DNA of 64,000 bases from Dallia pectoralis. Its lineage: Eukaryota > Chordata > Actinopteri > Esociformes > Umbridae. Within the stretch, counting starts at the first letter, position 1; each line of letters starts with the position of its first letter. The notes under the pieces were generated by a model, which was given only the letters and a program-made list of their open reading frames with translations, did no database searches and was not told the DNA's origin. The position numbers and the translations under genes were made by a program. Positions 1 through 13,164 of the stretch are shown piece after piece. The stretch lies in assembly GCA_029465975.1 (NCBI GenBank), contig CM055761.1:2073758-2137757 (forward strand), in the 5' to 3' direction.

Positions 1-590
1 GTTTGTAAATTCCGGTGATCTATTAATATCCTCAGAATATCCCATTAACTTTGTTTGGTTCATTATGCTGTTATCTTAAATCAACCCTACTGTTGAATTA
101 AACCATATCGAATGCAATTGAATATTGTCTGAGCCAACCCATTTACTTTATAGATATTAAGATTTATAGATTATCATAGATTATCCAAACAATAGATTAG
201 TAGCCAGCTTATTCTCTTAACTGCTTGGCTTCATTCACTCCTTTTTGAAAACTCAATGTCAAGTCTAAAAAAAAAACAGATGAACCCAAACATTATTGTA
301 GGCAACTAGGGGAATTACAACATATTTGGCAGTAGGTCAAAAAACGAAAACACAACTACCTTCCTGACATCTTCCCCAAACCCTTCAATGGGTTCTTTCA
401 TGGCAATTCTCAGTTTCATTTTTCTCACAACACACATTGTGATGAGTTCCCCCTCCCCTGGCACACTACACAGGAAATCCTCCATCAGCTGCATATTCTG
501 GAATTATCAACGTAATATTGCCAAAAACGAATTACACTATAGGTTTTAAATCCTGATTTAGAACGATTAATCAAACCACCATACACACCA
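1..590. other. AT-rich intergenic start of window
   Basis: No coding exon, RNA gene or clear mobile element is visible in this AT-rich stretch. Reading frames on both strands are short and unlike any family I recognise. Confidence 0.5.
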
Positions 591-597
591 ATGCGGC

Positions 598-735
598 CAA
601 ACAACACTATTAAACACCACTGAACAACAGTATTAAACAACACTATTAAACACCACTGAACAACACTATTAAACACCACTGAACAACAGTATTAAACGAC
701 AATAAGCAACAGTATTAAACACTACTATTAAAAAA
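598..735. repeat. Minisatellite, ~23-bp CACTGAACAACA-type units
   Basis: Imperfect tandem units built from ATTAAACACCACTGAACAAC and close variants, about six copies, ending in a degenerate tail with AATAATAAT. The short open frames across it come from the repeat and are not genes. Confidence 0.8.
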
Positions 736-1059
736 TGAAAATAATAATAATAATCTCGATAAGTGCATACAATAAAAAGTAGTAGCAATTGTAGCAAGTG
801 TAGAGATGGGAAATATTGACAGTATGAATATAAATTCTATAAATTATGTGTATTACTGTATATAAACGGGTAAATTAAAATGTAATGTGCAATTATTATA
901 AATACATGACGACTAAGTGACCAGAGCATAATGATGTCCATTTGTCAATATGATCAGGAGATTAATGTTGCTGATTGAGGAGTCTTATGGCGTCGAGGTA
1001 AAACTGTTTATAAGCCTGATGTACCGCGTGACCTGATGCTCCGCTAACGTCTACTGGAC

Positions 1060-1645
1060 CACAGCAACGTGAACAGGCCGTATCCTGGGAGGAGAGTCTT
1101 CAACGACGTTCCTTGCTCTCTTAAGGCATCGCATATGGCGCTCGTCTCGCACAGAAGGAAGACGACAGCTGATGATACGTTCTGCTGGCTTTACCACCCT
1201 CTGGAGGGCCTTGCGATCAACAGCGATGCAGCTGCCGTACCAGGCAGTAACGAGAGGATACTCTCAATGGTGCGTCTGTAAAAGTTGGTGGGAGATTTTG
1301 CAGACATGCTAAACCTCTTGAGTCTCCACAGAAGGTATAGACGCTTTTGGGCAGTTTTTCCCACCGAACAAGAGGTCAAGAGGGTCCGGGTCAGGGGTCC
1401 TGGTGCCCAGGGACAGTGCAGAGGAGATGCTGTTACACATTCTCACCACCAGGGGTCTGCTCATCAGGAAGTCCAAGATCCACTTGCAGAGAAATGTGTT
1501 AAGAGCCACGGTCAGGGAACGAGAAGTGGGCACAATTGTGTTGAATATCTCGTCCACAAACAGCATCCTCTGGTATGTGTTAGCTTTTTCCAGGCCGGAG
1601 AAGGCAGTGTGTGAGGTCAGAGTGATAGAATCAACCATAGACCAA
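1060..1645 (-). mobile_element. Degenerate LINE reverse-transcriptase fragment
   Basis: Read on the minus strand, 1309-1640 gives a broken reverse-transcriptase segment with the hallmarks FNTIVP, LNTFLCKWILDFL and RPLVVR, typical of the RT core of fish Rex1/L2-type LINEs. 1191-1379 continues into the LINE C-terminus (KRLYLLWRLKRFSMS followed by TNFYRRTIESIL). The frames are shifted and interrupted, and the endonuclease domain is absent, so this is a dead internal/3' fragment. The clade assignment is from memory of the motifs. Confidence 0.75.
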
Positions 1646-1719
1646 TTCGGGCGTTATGAAAACAGGTTTAATATAGAGGTGAATACCTCCGATTACTTCT
1701 CGGCACGCACTTGAGAACA

Positions 1720-2795
1720 CGGCCTGGGATGCCTTCTACAAAGTCTGAAGGTCATTGTAACTTCGATAAACCACTGATAGTTGCAACTTGCACTAAGCGA
1801 AAACCAGATGGGATGGCGTATCGCTGCAAAATGCGGAGCAAGCCATCCTGGTTAGTGTGCCTGGTTCACTTTACCACCACCAAAGCACCCCCAGACCACT
1901 ACATTGCCTCCACCAAGCACTCCTCCCGTATCTTTTCATTTGGTCTGCATCTTAGCAATGTTCTTAGTTATTATGGTCAAGTCCGTAACACTTTTTTCAA
2001 TCTTCCTCTGTCCAGTGTCTGTGTTATTCTCCCCATCTTCATCTTTTCTTTTAATGGCCTATTCTTAGATATTGATTTTTTACTGCAAGTCTGCCTGGAA
2101 GGCCAGCATCCCAAAGTCACCTCTTCACTGTTGATGTTGAAACTGGTGTTTTCCAGGTACTATTAAATGAAGCTGCCAGTTGAGGACCTGTGAGGGCCTC
2201 CTATTCCTCCTATAATGGGTAGACAGTTTGCGCTGCTCTGTGTAGGAAGTAGTAAACAGCGTTGTGCGAGATCTTCTGGTTCTTTGCAATTTATTGCATG
2301 GAATAGCCTTTTTTTTGTGAAAATAGAATAGAAAAGGATGGACTGATGACTTACGGAGGATAGTTGTTTTTTTTAATTCTGGCCATTTTGAGCCTATAAT
2401 CGAACCAGAATTGATGATGCTCCAAATACTCAGCTAGACTATGGAAAAACAGTTGTATTGCTACTTTAAATAAGCACAACAGTTTTCAGATGTGCAAACA
2501 TAATTGCAAAGGGGTTTTCTAATGATGAATTAGCCATTTCAAATTAGAAACTTGGGTTAGCAAATACAACATGCCATTATAACACAGGAGGGATGTTTGC
2601 TAATAACAGGCCTATGTAGCTATTTCATTAAAAGTAATCCACTTCCAGGTACAATAGTTATTTAAAATATTAACAATGTCTACACTGTATTTTGGATTAA
2701 TTAATGTTATTTTAATGACCAAAAATATTGCTTTTCTTTAAAAAGCAAGAAAATGTCTAAGTGACCCATAACTTTGAAAGGTGTAGTAAAAGCTT
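1720..2795 (-). mobile_element. Tc1-like DNA transposon relic
   Basis: The sequence follows a common teleost Tc1-like element in antisense. The right part (about 2720-2790) resembles its terminal region, with AAATGTCTAAGTGACC and then a sequence like AACTTTGAAAGGTGTAGT. 2230-2400 corresponds to the transposase N-terminus and the segment after it. 1800-1900 corresponds to the catalytic-domain region with the GATGGGATGGCGTATCGC signature. Frames are broken and the left terminal repeat is not found, so it is an internally deleted, inactive copy. Confidence 0.75.
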
Positions 2796-2799
2796 TTTT

Positions 2800-5347
2800 G
2801 CCAATATTTTAAAGAAATAAAATAATTAAAGGTAAATCTACCTCTTTGTGCTGATCATTATTAAATATTTTCTTTATTTTGAATAATATGCTAAGTAAAT
2901 TAATATATGTGAATGTAATTTTTTTTTAGATAACATTGTTTACATATCTAAATGACATTTTGACATGTAAAATGATGTTGGTACTGTAATCAAGGGCTCA
3001 GCTCCTCTAATAACAGTTCAACTGAAATATTAGCATATTCCTCGTCCGAAATGGCAAAAAAATCAAGCCAGAATAAATTCCAAGCAAATTCTTAGGATTT
3101 TAAAATGAGTAATCAAAAGAAATAACTAATCGAACTAACATGACAGGAAATAGAAAATATCAAGTGCATGCAAAAAGCAAAGATATTATTATATTCATAA
3201 TGAGCAAAATAACATTCAGAATAATAATAATGTATATTCATGCAATTACATAACGTGTAAATTGTGGGAGAAAGCAGATAATTTATACAGCAGGGCGCGA
3301 CAGCATATGGCAGAATTTAATTATGCCATTAGGACTGACTCTGATTACGTACTTCAAGATAAGTGACAGCAATTAGTAAGAAAGTAGCACTTTTTTTACA
3401 GAATATTTATAAATGGGTTTTTTTCAGTCTTAAGTAAATAGAAAAATAATAGTCTTGCCGACGCGTTTTATTGGCTGACGGGTTTCCTCTTAAATTATAC
3501 TGTAAGTGACGTAGCCAGCAATCAAGTTAGGTCGTGATAGTAGTTATTAGTTGTTGTTTTTTTAGATCCAAAACATTTCTATAAGCAATGTATTGACAAA
3601 TTGTCAGAATTTGACAGTTATTGCTGTTTTTAAGCCTCAATAATCAGATGCTTTTACTCACCCAGTGAGCTATCCAGATAGCAGACAACTTTACTTCCGG
3701 ATCTTATTGTTCATATATCCAGAATATAATGATCAGTTGTGAACCCACTAGTTATAAACAGTGTCTTGGAGTTAACACGGAAATATCCTCGCCAGGTTTG
3801 TCAATATTCAGAAACGAAAATGTGATCGTCGAGGTTTCGTTCACCTCTGGTCGAGAGCACGTTCATAATCTGACTTATCTTCCTGTTGCGTATTAACTGG
3901 TATTTTGCCAGCAGCAATTTGGACGACAGCACTGTTTCATGCTAGTGAGAAAAACTTCAAAACAAAAGCCCGGAATGCAATTTTTATTTAGACATTCGAA
4001 TGGAAGTTTTTAATGTTTATTTTACGTAAATGCAAAGATTGATTGATAGGAAAATATATATATATATATTTAACTTTTAAAACATGAAAGGTATAATGAC
4101 ATATAGGTGTAAAAAAGCATAATTTCATTTCAAGGAGGACATTGCATTTCAGATGTACTCAGTGTATTTAATAGAGCAATACTGTTTATATACTGAGCAG
4201 CACAATTTAACACACCCAGTTAATTGTCCCCAAATGCAATTCACTATATTACAAGCAACCTATTCAAATGGGATCATGATTAAAAACAGTCATCACACTC
4301 TACTGAGCATTTCTGAAACGCCATGTTGCTCTTCACAGTCTATTTTTTCATGTTTAAATAACTTGCATAGGTTGGTTAATATATAGTGTATTTCATTGGA
4401 GCCTGTGGAGTAAGTGGGTTATATTGTGCTGCTACATATAGATCATCTGTATAGCCCCATTAAAGGAGATTATAAACAGATTTAACACACGTTACTGAGT
4501 ACATATTTCTTAAATGCCATATTCCACTCCACAGTAGATTGCGTAATAGAGCAATATAGTTTACAAAAAATCTGTACTGTTATGTTTTCATTTAGCTATT
4601 AAGAAAGAATTACAATATATCATTTCTATGAATTGGTCTTAAAAAAGCATAAAAAGGGCTTTTATTTTTCAAGAGTTAGTGCTGCAAGGATACTATCCTA
4701 CAGATAGCAGAACGGTAATGTATCGACTAGTGTTCTGCTCGTATCGTCCCAGTTCCCGAAAACTACGCGGCTGCAAGCTGAGCTTCGAGCATTCTGATTG
4801 GTGGGTGGCTCAGTCAGTCATAATACTGACACTTGTGTTGTTGTTGTTAACCCTAGACTGAATGTAACCCCTAAATCAAGTTTAATGACGGGATAGTGAA
4901 ACAAGAAATGGTACCATGTGCCAGGATAAAATTGCACATATTTTACGTGCAGGTTGAGGCAAAAAAAAGGTGTTTTGGAGGAATTCTGGTTATGTCTTGG
5001 GGGTTATAGGTTATCACCACATCGTTTCCTGTAACTTGTATGTCTGTTCAGGTTGCAATTGTGGACTAATGTATTTCCTATCTGCTATTGGTTTGATAAA
5101 ATAAGTCAGTCTAATGCTTTATGAATTTAATCCATGTCATGTTTATCGCCTCTTTCTCTTTGGTATTATTGAAATGTAACTGAAACTCTAGGACCATTTC
5201 AGTAAAACAAGCATTTTTTTCTTTACTTCCTGTTGTAAATAAAAGGACAAACACAATAACATTGCGTGTGTCTGACAAGGTTTAACGATAAATATTAATT
5301 ACACTTCTCTTGAGTTTGTTTCGACAATAATACATTTATTTGGGAAT

Positions 5348-5378
<31 letters not shown>

Positions 5379-6285
5379 GATTTTTTATTTACAGTCTTTT
5401 TTTATTTTCTCTGTCAAATAGAAACATTTTGTGAGGTTTTAGGTGAAAAGAGACAGAAGTCCTTTAAGATGGGGGCAGGGAGGGGATATTCTGTAACCCT
5501 TCAGGGGGAGGGACTTCCCGTACATTATTTGACGTGTAACAACAGTTAGTTTGCTAGAAACAGTAGGCAGACATTTCCCAAGAATGTTGTCGTCAGTGAC
5601 GCAACGTGCTTCCAATATAAAAGCCTACCTCAAAATACTGTATAATTTAATGGAACCTAGAAAGTACATTTTGACTGACTATCATTGTTTTTTAGGAGTC
5701 TGTTTGTGTAAGACTATAATTCCAATTCCTAAGACGCTGTGCATAGTTACAAAAAGTCACTAATTCATGTATAATATCTTATGAAATATATGTCAAAATA
5801 AGTTGTTATTTGAGTAAGCAGTGTTAACTAACACAACTTTGTAGCTTTCAAACCGAACATTCAGACTCTCTGGATATCCAGATTGCCTAAAAAAACATTA
5901 AATCACTGGATCGGAATGGAATCCCAGTTCAATAATACAAAGTAAGAAACTAATAACCACAGGTCACCTATCAACTATCCATTACTTTCTCACGGCTAAA
6001 AAAAAAGTGAAACAGCCATGTATTCTGAAAATACGGATGTGAAAGGGAATTTAGTCGCAGATTAGGTTATCTTAAAATGTAAAAAAAAAGAACTTGTAAA
6101 TTTCTTTGTTTGCCTGTTTACTCACATTCATTTTACTATTTGATGCTCCACCATAATGACATATTGTCTACAGTTTTACGTCATGATTATGTGGATTCAT
6201 ATAACTGTGATCTGATCAGTCCAGTTAAACCTAACTTGTGTGGATTTGTATCTGTTGTTGTGAGTTACAAACATGTTTTAGCAAA
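2800..6285. other. AT-rich intergenic DNA, no gene seen
   Basis: Very AT-rich with only short unsupported reading frames. It holds a short TA dinucleotide run at about 5348-5372 and no recognised mobile element. No splice-flanked coding exon could be supported. Confidence 0.5.
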
Positions 6286-6289
6286 GAGA

Positions 6290-7060
6290 GTGGAGAGGAA
6301 GGGGAAGTGAGGGGAGGAGAAAGAAGGGAGGTGAAAGAGCAAGGGGAAGTCAGGGGAGGAGAAATAAGGGAGGTGAAAGAGCAAGGGGAAGTCAGGGGAG
6401 GAGACAGAAGAGAGGGAGAGGAAGCAAGGAGAAGTGAGTGGAGGAGACAGAAGAGGGAGCAAGCAAGGAGAAGTGAGTGGAGGAGACAGAAGAGAGGGAG
6501 AGAGAACAAGGAGAAGTGAGTGGAGGAGACAGAAGAGGGAGCAAGCAAGGAGAAGTGAGGGGAGGAGACAGAAGAGAGGGGGAGAGAACAAGGAGAAGTG
6601 AGTGGAGGAGACAGAAGAGGGAGCAAGCAAGGAGAAGTGAGGGGAGGAGACAGAAGAGAGGGAGAGAGAACAAGGAGAAGTGAGTGGAGGAGACAGAAGA
6701 GGGAGCAAGCAAGGAGAAGTGAGGGGAGGAGACAGAAGAGAGGGAGAGAGAACAAGGAGAAGTGAGTGGAGGAGACAGAAGAGGGAGCAAGCAAGGAGAA
6801 GTGAGGGGAGGAGACAGAAGAGGGAGCAAGCAAGGAGAAGTGAGGGGAGGAGACAGAAGAGAGGGAGAGAGAACAAGGAGAAGTGAGTGGAGGAGACAGA
6901 AGAGGGAGCAAGCAAGGAGAAGTGAGGGGAGGAGACAGAAGAGGGAGCAAGCAAGGAGAAGTGAGGGGAGGAGACAGAAGAGGGAGCAAGCAAGGAGAAG
7001 TGAGGGGGGGAGACAGAAGAAAGGGAGAGAACAAAGGGGAAGTGACAGAAGGAAACAGAA
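6290..7060. repeat. Polypurine minisatellite (39- and 43-bp units)
   Basis: Tandem GA-rich units containing GGAGAAGTGAGGGGAGGAGA, alternating between a 39-bp form (with GAGCAAGCAAGG) and a 43-bp form (with GAGAGAGAACAAGG). One strand is almost entirely purine for about 760 bp. The 39-bp unit is a multiple of three, so it creates long Ser/Leu-rich frames on the minus strand and Arg/Glu/Gly-rich frames on the plus strand; these are repeat artefacts. Confidence 0.95.
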
Positions 7061-7121
7061 ATGTTCAAGAGTTTAAAATAGATCGGGAGACAGAGGAGAA
7101 AGATGAATGTTATAATTAGGT

Positions 7122-7566
7122 CGTACACCCATCAGCCATAACAATATGACCACCTGTCTAATATTGTGTTAGTCCCCGAATCGCCACCCAAACGGGGGTC
7201 ATCACACTGCCTCTGCCAGCTCGCCTTCTTCCCATAGTGCATCTTGGTGCCTTGTGCTGGCCAGGTAAACCAGCCTTCACTTCCCACGTGCGTCAATGAG
7301 CCTTGCATGGCTTTTCCTTCCTGGGACCACTTTGGATAGGTACTGACCACGGCGGACCGGGAAGAGCTGCAGTTTTGGAGATGCTCGAGCATCTAGCCAT
7401 CACAATATGGCCCTTGTCAAAGTCACTCGGGTCCTTATGCTGGCACATTATCTCTGCTTCTAACACATCAACACATTGAGGAGAACATTTTCACTTGCTG
7501 CCTATATCTCATTATAACGACTTTCAGTTTTATTCACTTCACCTGTCATTGTGATCGGTGTACATG
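7122..7566 (-). mobile_element. Internally deleted Tc1-like transposon
   Basis: The left end reads TACACCCATCAGCCATAACA and the right end CACCTGTCATTGTGATCGGTGTA-like, matching imperfect terminal inverted repeats of a widespread fish Tc1-type element. The minus strand between them encodes a transposase helix-turn-helix fragment (VVSTYPKWSQEGKAMQGSL) joined directly to a later catalytic-domain fragment (MHYGKKASWQRQCD). Most of the DDE domain is missing, so the copy cannot be autonomous. Confidence 0.8.
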
Positions 7567-7569
7567 TGC

Positions 7570-8455
7570 AGGAATTTTCTATATGTCTAACATCCTAAGG
7601 GTGTGATCTTGTGTTATGTGTGCAATGTGTTAAAAGAGTCCTACATAAATTTACTGCAGTTGTCCTGTCAATCGATAACTTTTATTACTAAACTTGATCT
7701 CTCTTTTTCGAGTCGTCAGAGTTGACCCATTCCACCATCCCACAGGGCGGGGAAACACAAACTTCTCCCGGAGGTGTGTTCATTTTTACTGCTTACTTAT
7801 ATTACTTTCTTATTTAAACTTACCTTTTCTATTAACAATGATCTCTTCCACTTTACATTTTGGGATGAGGAGAATATAAATTATCACCTCAAACAGTGTT
7901 TTTGGTTTGACATGTTATTACCTAACTGACTGCTCAAGGCAGCTTACTGGGGGGAACCCCATAACATTCCACGGGTTCCACCCATGCCTTCTGATCTGCT
8001 GACAGGATTGCAGTTGGTTTACATGTGTTCAATTTACTCATGCATCCGCAGAATTGGCAAGCTAGATAGATTTGCTCCAAATCCCAGGCTAAGTCTTACC
8101 GTTCTAATGTGCTTAGCTAGCGGGCTCATTGAATGACAATCTTGGGCGACACGGGCTGTAATGGCTTTGACAGATGCCTTATATTTCTAGAAATTGATAA
8201 CATTGTTCACAATGACCACACATCTTAAGCATTAGAAATAACATGATTTTTGAATTGTTTATCACATCAATTTATTTATTTCCATTTGAAGAAAAAAAAA
8301 CATGAAAAAACAGATTTAGCAATTCTAGTCATATTCATTTAATCATTACGCGCAACAATCATTATATATTTTTGAAAATAAATTAAAATACTATGTTATT
8401 TTACAAAAGTAAACTAGAAGAAGAGTACTATCTAACATCTAAGAACCTAAGAGGC
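7570..8455. other. Intergenic, nothing recognised
   Basis: Mixed-composition DNA with no convincing coding frame, RNA gene or mobile element. Confidence 0.4.
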
Positions 8456-8463
8456 GGGTTCCT

Positions 8464-8560
8464 CCCGTTGTACAACTCCCGTTCTACAACTCCCGTTCTA
8501 CAACTCCCGTTCTACAACTCCCGTTCTACAACTCCCGTTCTACAACTCCCGCTCTATGAC
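8464..8560. repeat. 14-bp minisatellite (CCCGTTCTACAACT)
   Basis: About seven near-perfect tandem copies of a 14-bp unit, with variants in the first and last copies. The short open frame across it is a by-product. Confidence 0.9.
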
Positions 8561-8564
8561 TCAC

Positions 8565-9490
8565 CTCAGATCCAGCAGCACCAGTTGCCCAACATCGTTC
8601 ATCCCACTTCACATCATCTTTCCCTCCGTCTCCTCAGGGTCAAGTTTGTCAAGGTGGCAGCCATCCTTCAGTTATCACAGTACTGTACCTTTAAGATGTA
8701 CAGCATCAGCACAGTGATAACTGAACCAGGGCAGCCTGGAAACCATGTCTAGAGGACAGGAGACGAGAGGCAAGAAACAGCACCCCAGTTAGTACCACCG
8801 CAGGCTCTGTATCAGCCGTGGTGAGTGAGGTACAACTCACGGCCCTGCTGGGATGCCACTCGTCTTGATGATGTCAGTAGATGTAAATAGGACTTAAAAT
8901 CACACAACACTGTATACCGTTGGGCATATCTCTCTATAACACGGGTGTATATATGGTATCAAGTTACAAGCATAAAAAAGAATAATGAACTACTGAAAAT
9001 AATGGTCATTGTTACACATAGCATATAGTTAGTAATTAATCACCTGAATTAGTCTCCGAGTACCACTACTTGCTACTTTTTGGCACATAACGTGGAGTTC
9101 AGGGTGCAAGAAATGCATGCAAAAAGCATTGGCAACCAAGCTACAATCATTAAATATTAGTTACAACTCAAACATGCATTACACAATTCTAGAACGCTAT
9201 AACATTATTAAAATGTCTTTATCACCTCATAAATGCAATATCCATTACAATGTAATACATGTGCAACGACTGCATGGGTATGAGCTTCTCTGAACATGTT
9301 CGTGTTTTTAATCCATTGCTGTACAAAAGCTACATGCATACAGAAATAAAACCTGGTAAATGTGTCGACCAATGTTTACCATTTATGTAATACCCACCAC
9401 AGCACTGACGTAGGACTTGTTATGGTTCGTGAGGCTCCGCCCTCAGCGCACGGAGGCACTCGGGCAGTCCAGTCGCGTAGCCTGCAAGCG
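8565..9490. other. Intergenic, nothing recognised
   Basis: No coding exon or known element is supported. Reading frames are short and lack family signatures. Confidence 0.4.
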
Positions 9491-9499
9491 GAGACTCCT

Positions 9500-9600
9500 C
9501 CCTGGCTCTTCTCCCTCCTCCCTGGCTGTTCTCCCTCCTCCCTGGCTGTTCTCCCTCCTCACTGGCTGTCCTCCCTCCTCTCTGGCTGTCCTCCCTCCGC
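9500..9600. repeat. 20-bp minisatellite (CTCCCTCCTCCCTGGCTGTT)
   Basis: Five tandem pyrimidine-rich copies with point differences in the last two. It gives short Leu/Ser/Pro-rich frames that are not genes. Confidence 0.9.
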
Positions 9601-9609
9601 TTCAGGTAA

Positions 9610-10480
9610 ACAACTCGATTAGCTGCCATGGTTTGGTGTCACACGAGCACTTGCCAAATGTTTTCTGAAAAATAAACTAAGTGCGCAACAAGGAGACAAC
9701 TGCTCCGCCATCTCATGCAAAAATACGAACACTGTTTGCATAATTGGACGGTTTAAAAGCCCATAGGAAACTGTCAATACACTAGATTTGTTATCATAAC
9801 AACCTATACGCCTATTTAATATAAATTAATAATATCACGGGTTTACATTGAATGCAAGTCCTTGCAAAAACACTTGTAAAAAATAAAAAAATTCTAACAT
9901 GCAATTGTTCCACCTATTCAACTCACATGTTATAAAAGCTTGTTTTCTATATATAAAACAAGAAGAGTATGCTTTGGCTATTTAAACCCCTATGTTACTG
10001 TCGTTTTCTACATTTGAACATGTATACATACTACCTCTAATCTCCAATAACAATACCATGTCACAGAATAAGGCTTATTATTGTGCAGCCAAACGCTAAC
10101 GCCCAGCCAGCACACACCCACCCTTCTAGATAAAAACAAATACAAGACCTATACTAAAATCGTTAAAATTAACATGAGCACTTCAGATTTACATTTACAT
10201 GCAGTGCAAAATATAACCAATATTATTCCTACTCACTTGCAAGCATTGTGGAGCGTTTCACCCCCGTGTTTGCGTTAATGGTTTTAATGACGCAGTAAGA
10301 GCGCAACATCGTACAGCGTGTGATGGTCGCCATTTTTTGTTATTATTGAAGTCTTTCAGCCATGTGACAAAATAAAAGCCCAACAGCACACATGTTTCCG
10401 GCCCCCATCGCACCCCTAGTTAACATTGCATTTCTAATACTTCCACTTACTTATTTCGGTGTGATGGATGAGGCAGGTTA
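9610..10480. other. Intergenic, nothing recognised
   Basis: AT-rich sequence with no supported gene, RNA or mobile element. Confidence 0.4.
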
Positions 10481-10605
10481 CTAGTGGAGAGACACCAGTA
10501 GAGAGACACCAGTGGGGAGACACCAGTGGAGTCACACCAGTGGAGAGACACCAGTGGAGACTCCAGCGGAGACACCAGCGGAGACGCCAGCAGTGGAGAC
10601 CCCAA
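10480..10605. repeat. 14/12-bp minisatellite (CAGTGGAGAGACAC)
   Basis: Around eight degenerate tandem copies of CAGTGGAGAGACAC that shorten to 12-bp copies at the right end. Confidence 0.85.
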
Positions 10606-10609
10606 CAGA

Positions 10610-11835
10610 CTGTACGTGGCCGTATGGCGCGCAACAAGTCCTCTACATTCCTCCGTCCGCAAATGCTGCGCGCAATGAGCGCGTCTCTGCGTTAGGGTGA
10701 AGGCACTGTTTCAGAGGGACACGGGAACACGCACAACTCCCCTTCACTTGCGACTGCATTAATTGTTGTGGTCAACAACTGCATCTATTTTTGGAATTGT
10801 TAGTGGTGTGTCAATCGGTCCTATACGCATGAGTGGGAACATTTATTCGGATTTATCCCATTACTATTCTTTACACCGTCATTGTAACACACCCCTTCTC
10901 TATATGTAAACAAGCCAATAAGGAGATATGCAAAATAACAATTATCAGCTTTAATATTTAATCTATTAACAAAACCTTAAGCAATGCATGGTGCGGTTTG
11001 GGGTGACACGATGATGATATCTTAATAACTTAAATACAGTCCAATAAATACAAGTCAAATAACTAACCTACAAATAATTCATTTAGTGTGTCCAATATTG
11101 TAAGTGTGCGTTACGTGGATCACACAAACTATGCATGATTGATTGATTTATCCTTAGTAATCTTCTATATGTGTGAGCTTTATATGATGACCAGTGAGCT
11201 TTAGGGAACCCAAGCTAAACAGGTAGGGAACCCACGTTTCAGTTAGACATAACTATGGTTGGTTCAGTGCATTTACAGTCCACCACGATAGAAAACTACA
11301 GGTCCCAGATGCCCAACCGGAACCAAGTTCCTGCGCACACGTCGCCAGATTTATCTAGATGATGTGTCAGGGAGGTGCTAAGAAATAGGGCGTTATGATG
11401 GCAGCCCTTGGATTCATTCGCACGGAGAATGCTTTACCTATAGACGCAGACAAGTTCATTTGGGGACAGGGAATAAAAAGTGTCTAACTTGAAACACTTA
11501 CCAATCGCATACTTTTGACAGGACCCACGAATCGAAAATCGGAGGTGAGGACCAGATTGAAATGCATCTGATGTGTTTGGCTTTGCCTTTTCCTCAGTTT
11601 ATATTGTCAATCTGTGCAGACATCTAGAATGTTCGATTTGTGCTGCTGATTGAGTGAATGAGACTTGTGCCAATCCCACATATTCCCTTCTCTGTTGCAA
11701 TAGGTATACATTGGCAAGTTCGATTTTGTGTTATTAGGATATACTAGTCCTACTGTTTAACTCCACTATCTGAACACTTTACACACTGTACTAATATAAA
11801 TGTACTTATATAATGTACTAATCTACGGACGTATG
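10610..11835. other. ak4 upstream flank
   Basis: No coding frame is supported. The stretch ends in the AT-rich DNA that carries the ak4 TATA box and may hold ak4 regulatory sequence, but no specific factor site is claimed. Confidence 0.4.
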
Positions 11836-11841
11836 CACGGC

Positions 11842-11849
11842 TATAAAAG
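11842..11849 (+). promoter_or_regulatory. ak4: Putative ak4 TATA box
   Basis: TATAAAAG lies 96 bases upstream of the presumed start codon at 11946. A TATA box normally sets initiation about 25-32 bases downstream, so transcription would begin around 11870-11880 and give a 5' UTR of about 70 bases. This is inferred from motif and spacing only. Confidence 0.55.
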
Positions 11850-11945
11850 CAGCCATGCACTTTTATAAGGTGTATGGTGCACGACATTCAAAGATGCACG
11901 TCGATTTATTATTGTATTTCCTCTCGATACCACTACAGTCCTATA

Positions 11946-13130
11946 ATGGCTAAACTGTTCCGAGCGGTGATACTGGGCCCACCAGGCTCAGGGAAAGGGA
12001 CCATTTCAGGCAGAATTGCGCACAGATTTGCCCTGACACATCTGTCCAGTGGAGACTTCCTTCGGGAGAATATAACTGCAAAAACAGGTACGTCGTTTAA
12101 AAAAAATATAATCGATAAAATATTTCTCGTATGTTTTCGTATTATTTGTCTATATTTCATATATTGCAAAATATTTACCAAGTTTGCGTATACTAACTAG
12201 TCGAGCAGAATTGAGCTTTTATTTTTATAGACTGGAACAATATTGTTGTAACAGTGCAGAGGCCTACATTCAGGCGAGGGGCAGTCGCTTCCAAGTTGGC
12301 CCTGTGCCGGACTTTATAACAGCAGGGCAGTGACGCATTTTGTTATGTTAGACATTTGTGTAAATCTGAATCTGGTATCATCAATGTCTAGATTCATATA
12401 TGTTTGTGTACTTGTTGTATTGCCAATGTGTCAGTTGTTGCAATCTAGTTTGTCTGTCAAATTCATATATCAATTATTGATTACCTCAGTTTAGAGGCGT
12501 CTTATAAACTGTTAACGTGTTAAATGACTAACTGCTAAAAGAAAGCAGCTAGGAAATAAAGGGAAACAAACAAAAGTAAACATTTAAAGACTAATCCTTG
12601 TTTAGGTTTGCTCTCTACGCCTGCCAATAGCCAAAAGTCCCAGTCCAGCTTACTGCTTTTAACATATAGATATTCATGTCTTCCACAGAGGCTGGTATCT
12701 TGGCAAAGACCTACATAGATAGGGGTCTACTGGTGCCGGACCATGTTATAACACGGCTGTTACTGACAAAGCTGGAAGAGATGACTCGCCACAGCTGGCT
12801 GATGGATGGTAAGACCACAAACACACACACTCAGAACCACACATACACCAACTCAGAACCACACACACACACACTCAGAACCACACATACACCAACTCAG
12901 AACCACACACACACACTCAGAACCACACATACAACAACTTAGAACCACACACACACACTCAGAACCACACATACACCAACTCAGAACCACAAACACACAC
13001 ACACACACTCAGAACCACACATACACCAACTCAGAACCACACACACACACTCAGAACCACACATACACCAACTCAGAACCACACACACAAACACACACAC
13101 ACTCAGAACCACACATACACCAACTCAGAA

Positions 13131-13164
<34 letters not shown>

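Noticed and set aside
6231..7128. Long Ser/Leu/Pro-rich frames (up to 287 codons) on the minus strand
   Set aside because: They coincide exactly with the GA-rich 39/43-bp minisatellite, are open in several frames at once and have no gene-like flanks.
598..10605. Tandem arrays considered as CRISPR
   Set aside because: They have no unique spacers between repeats, and the genome is a vertebrate one with introns.
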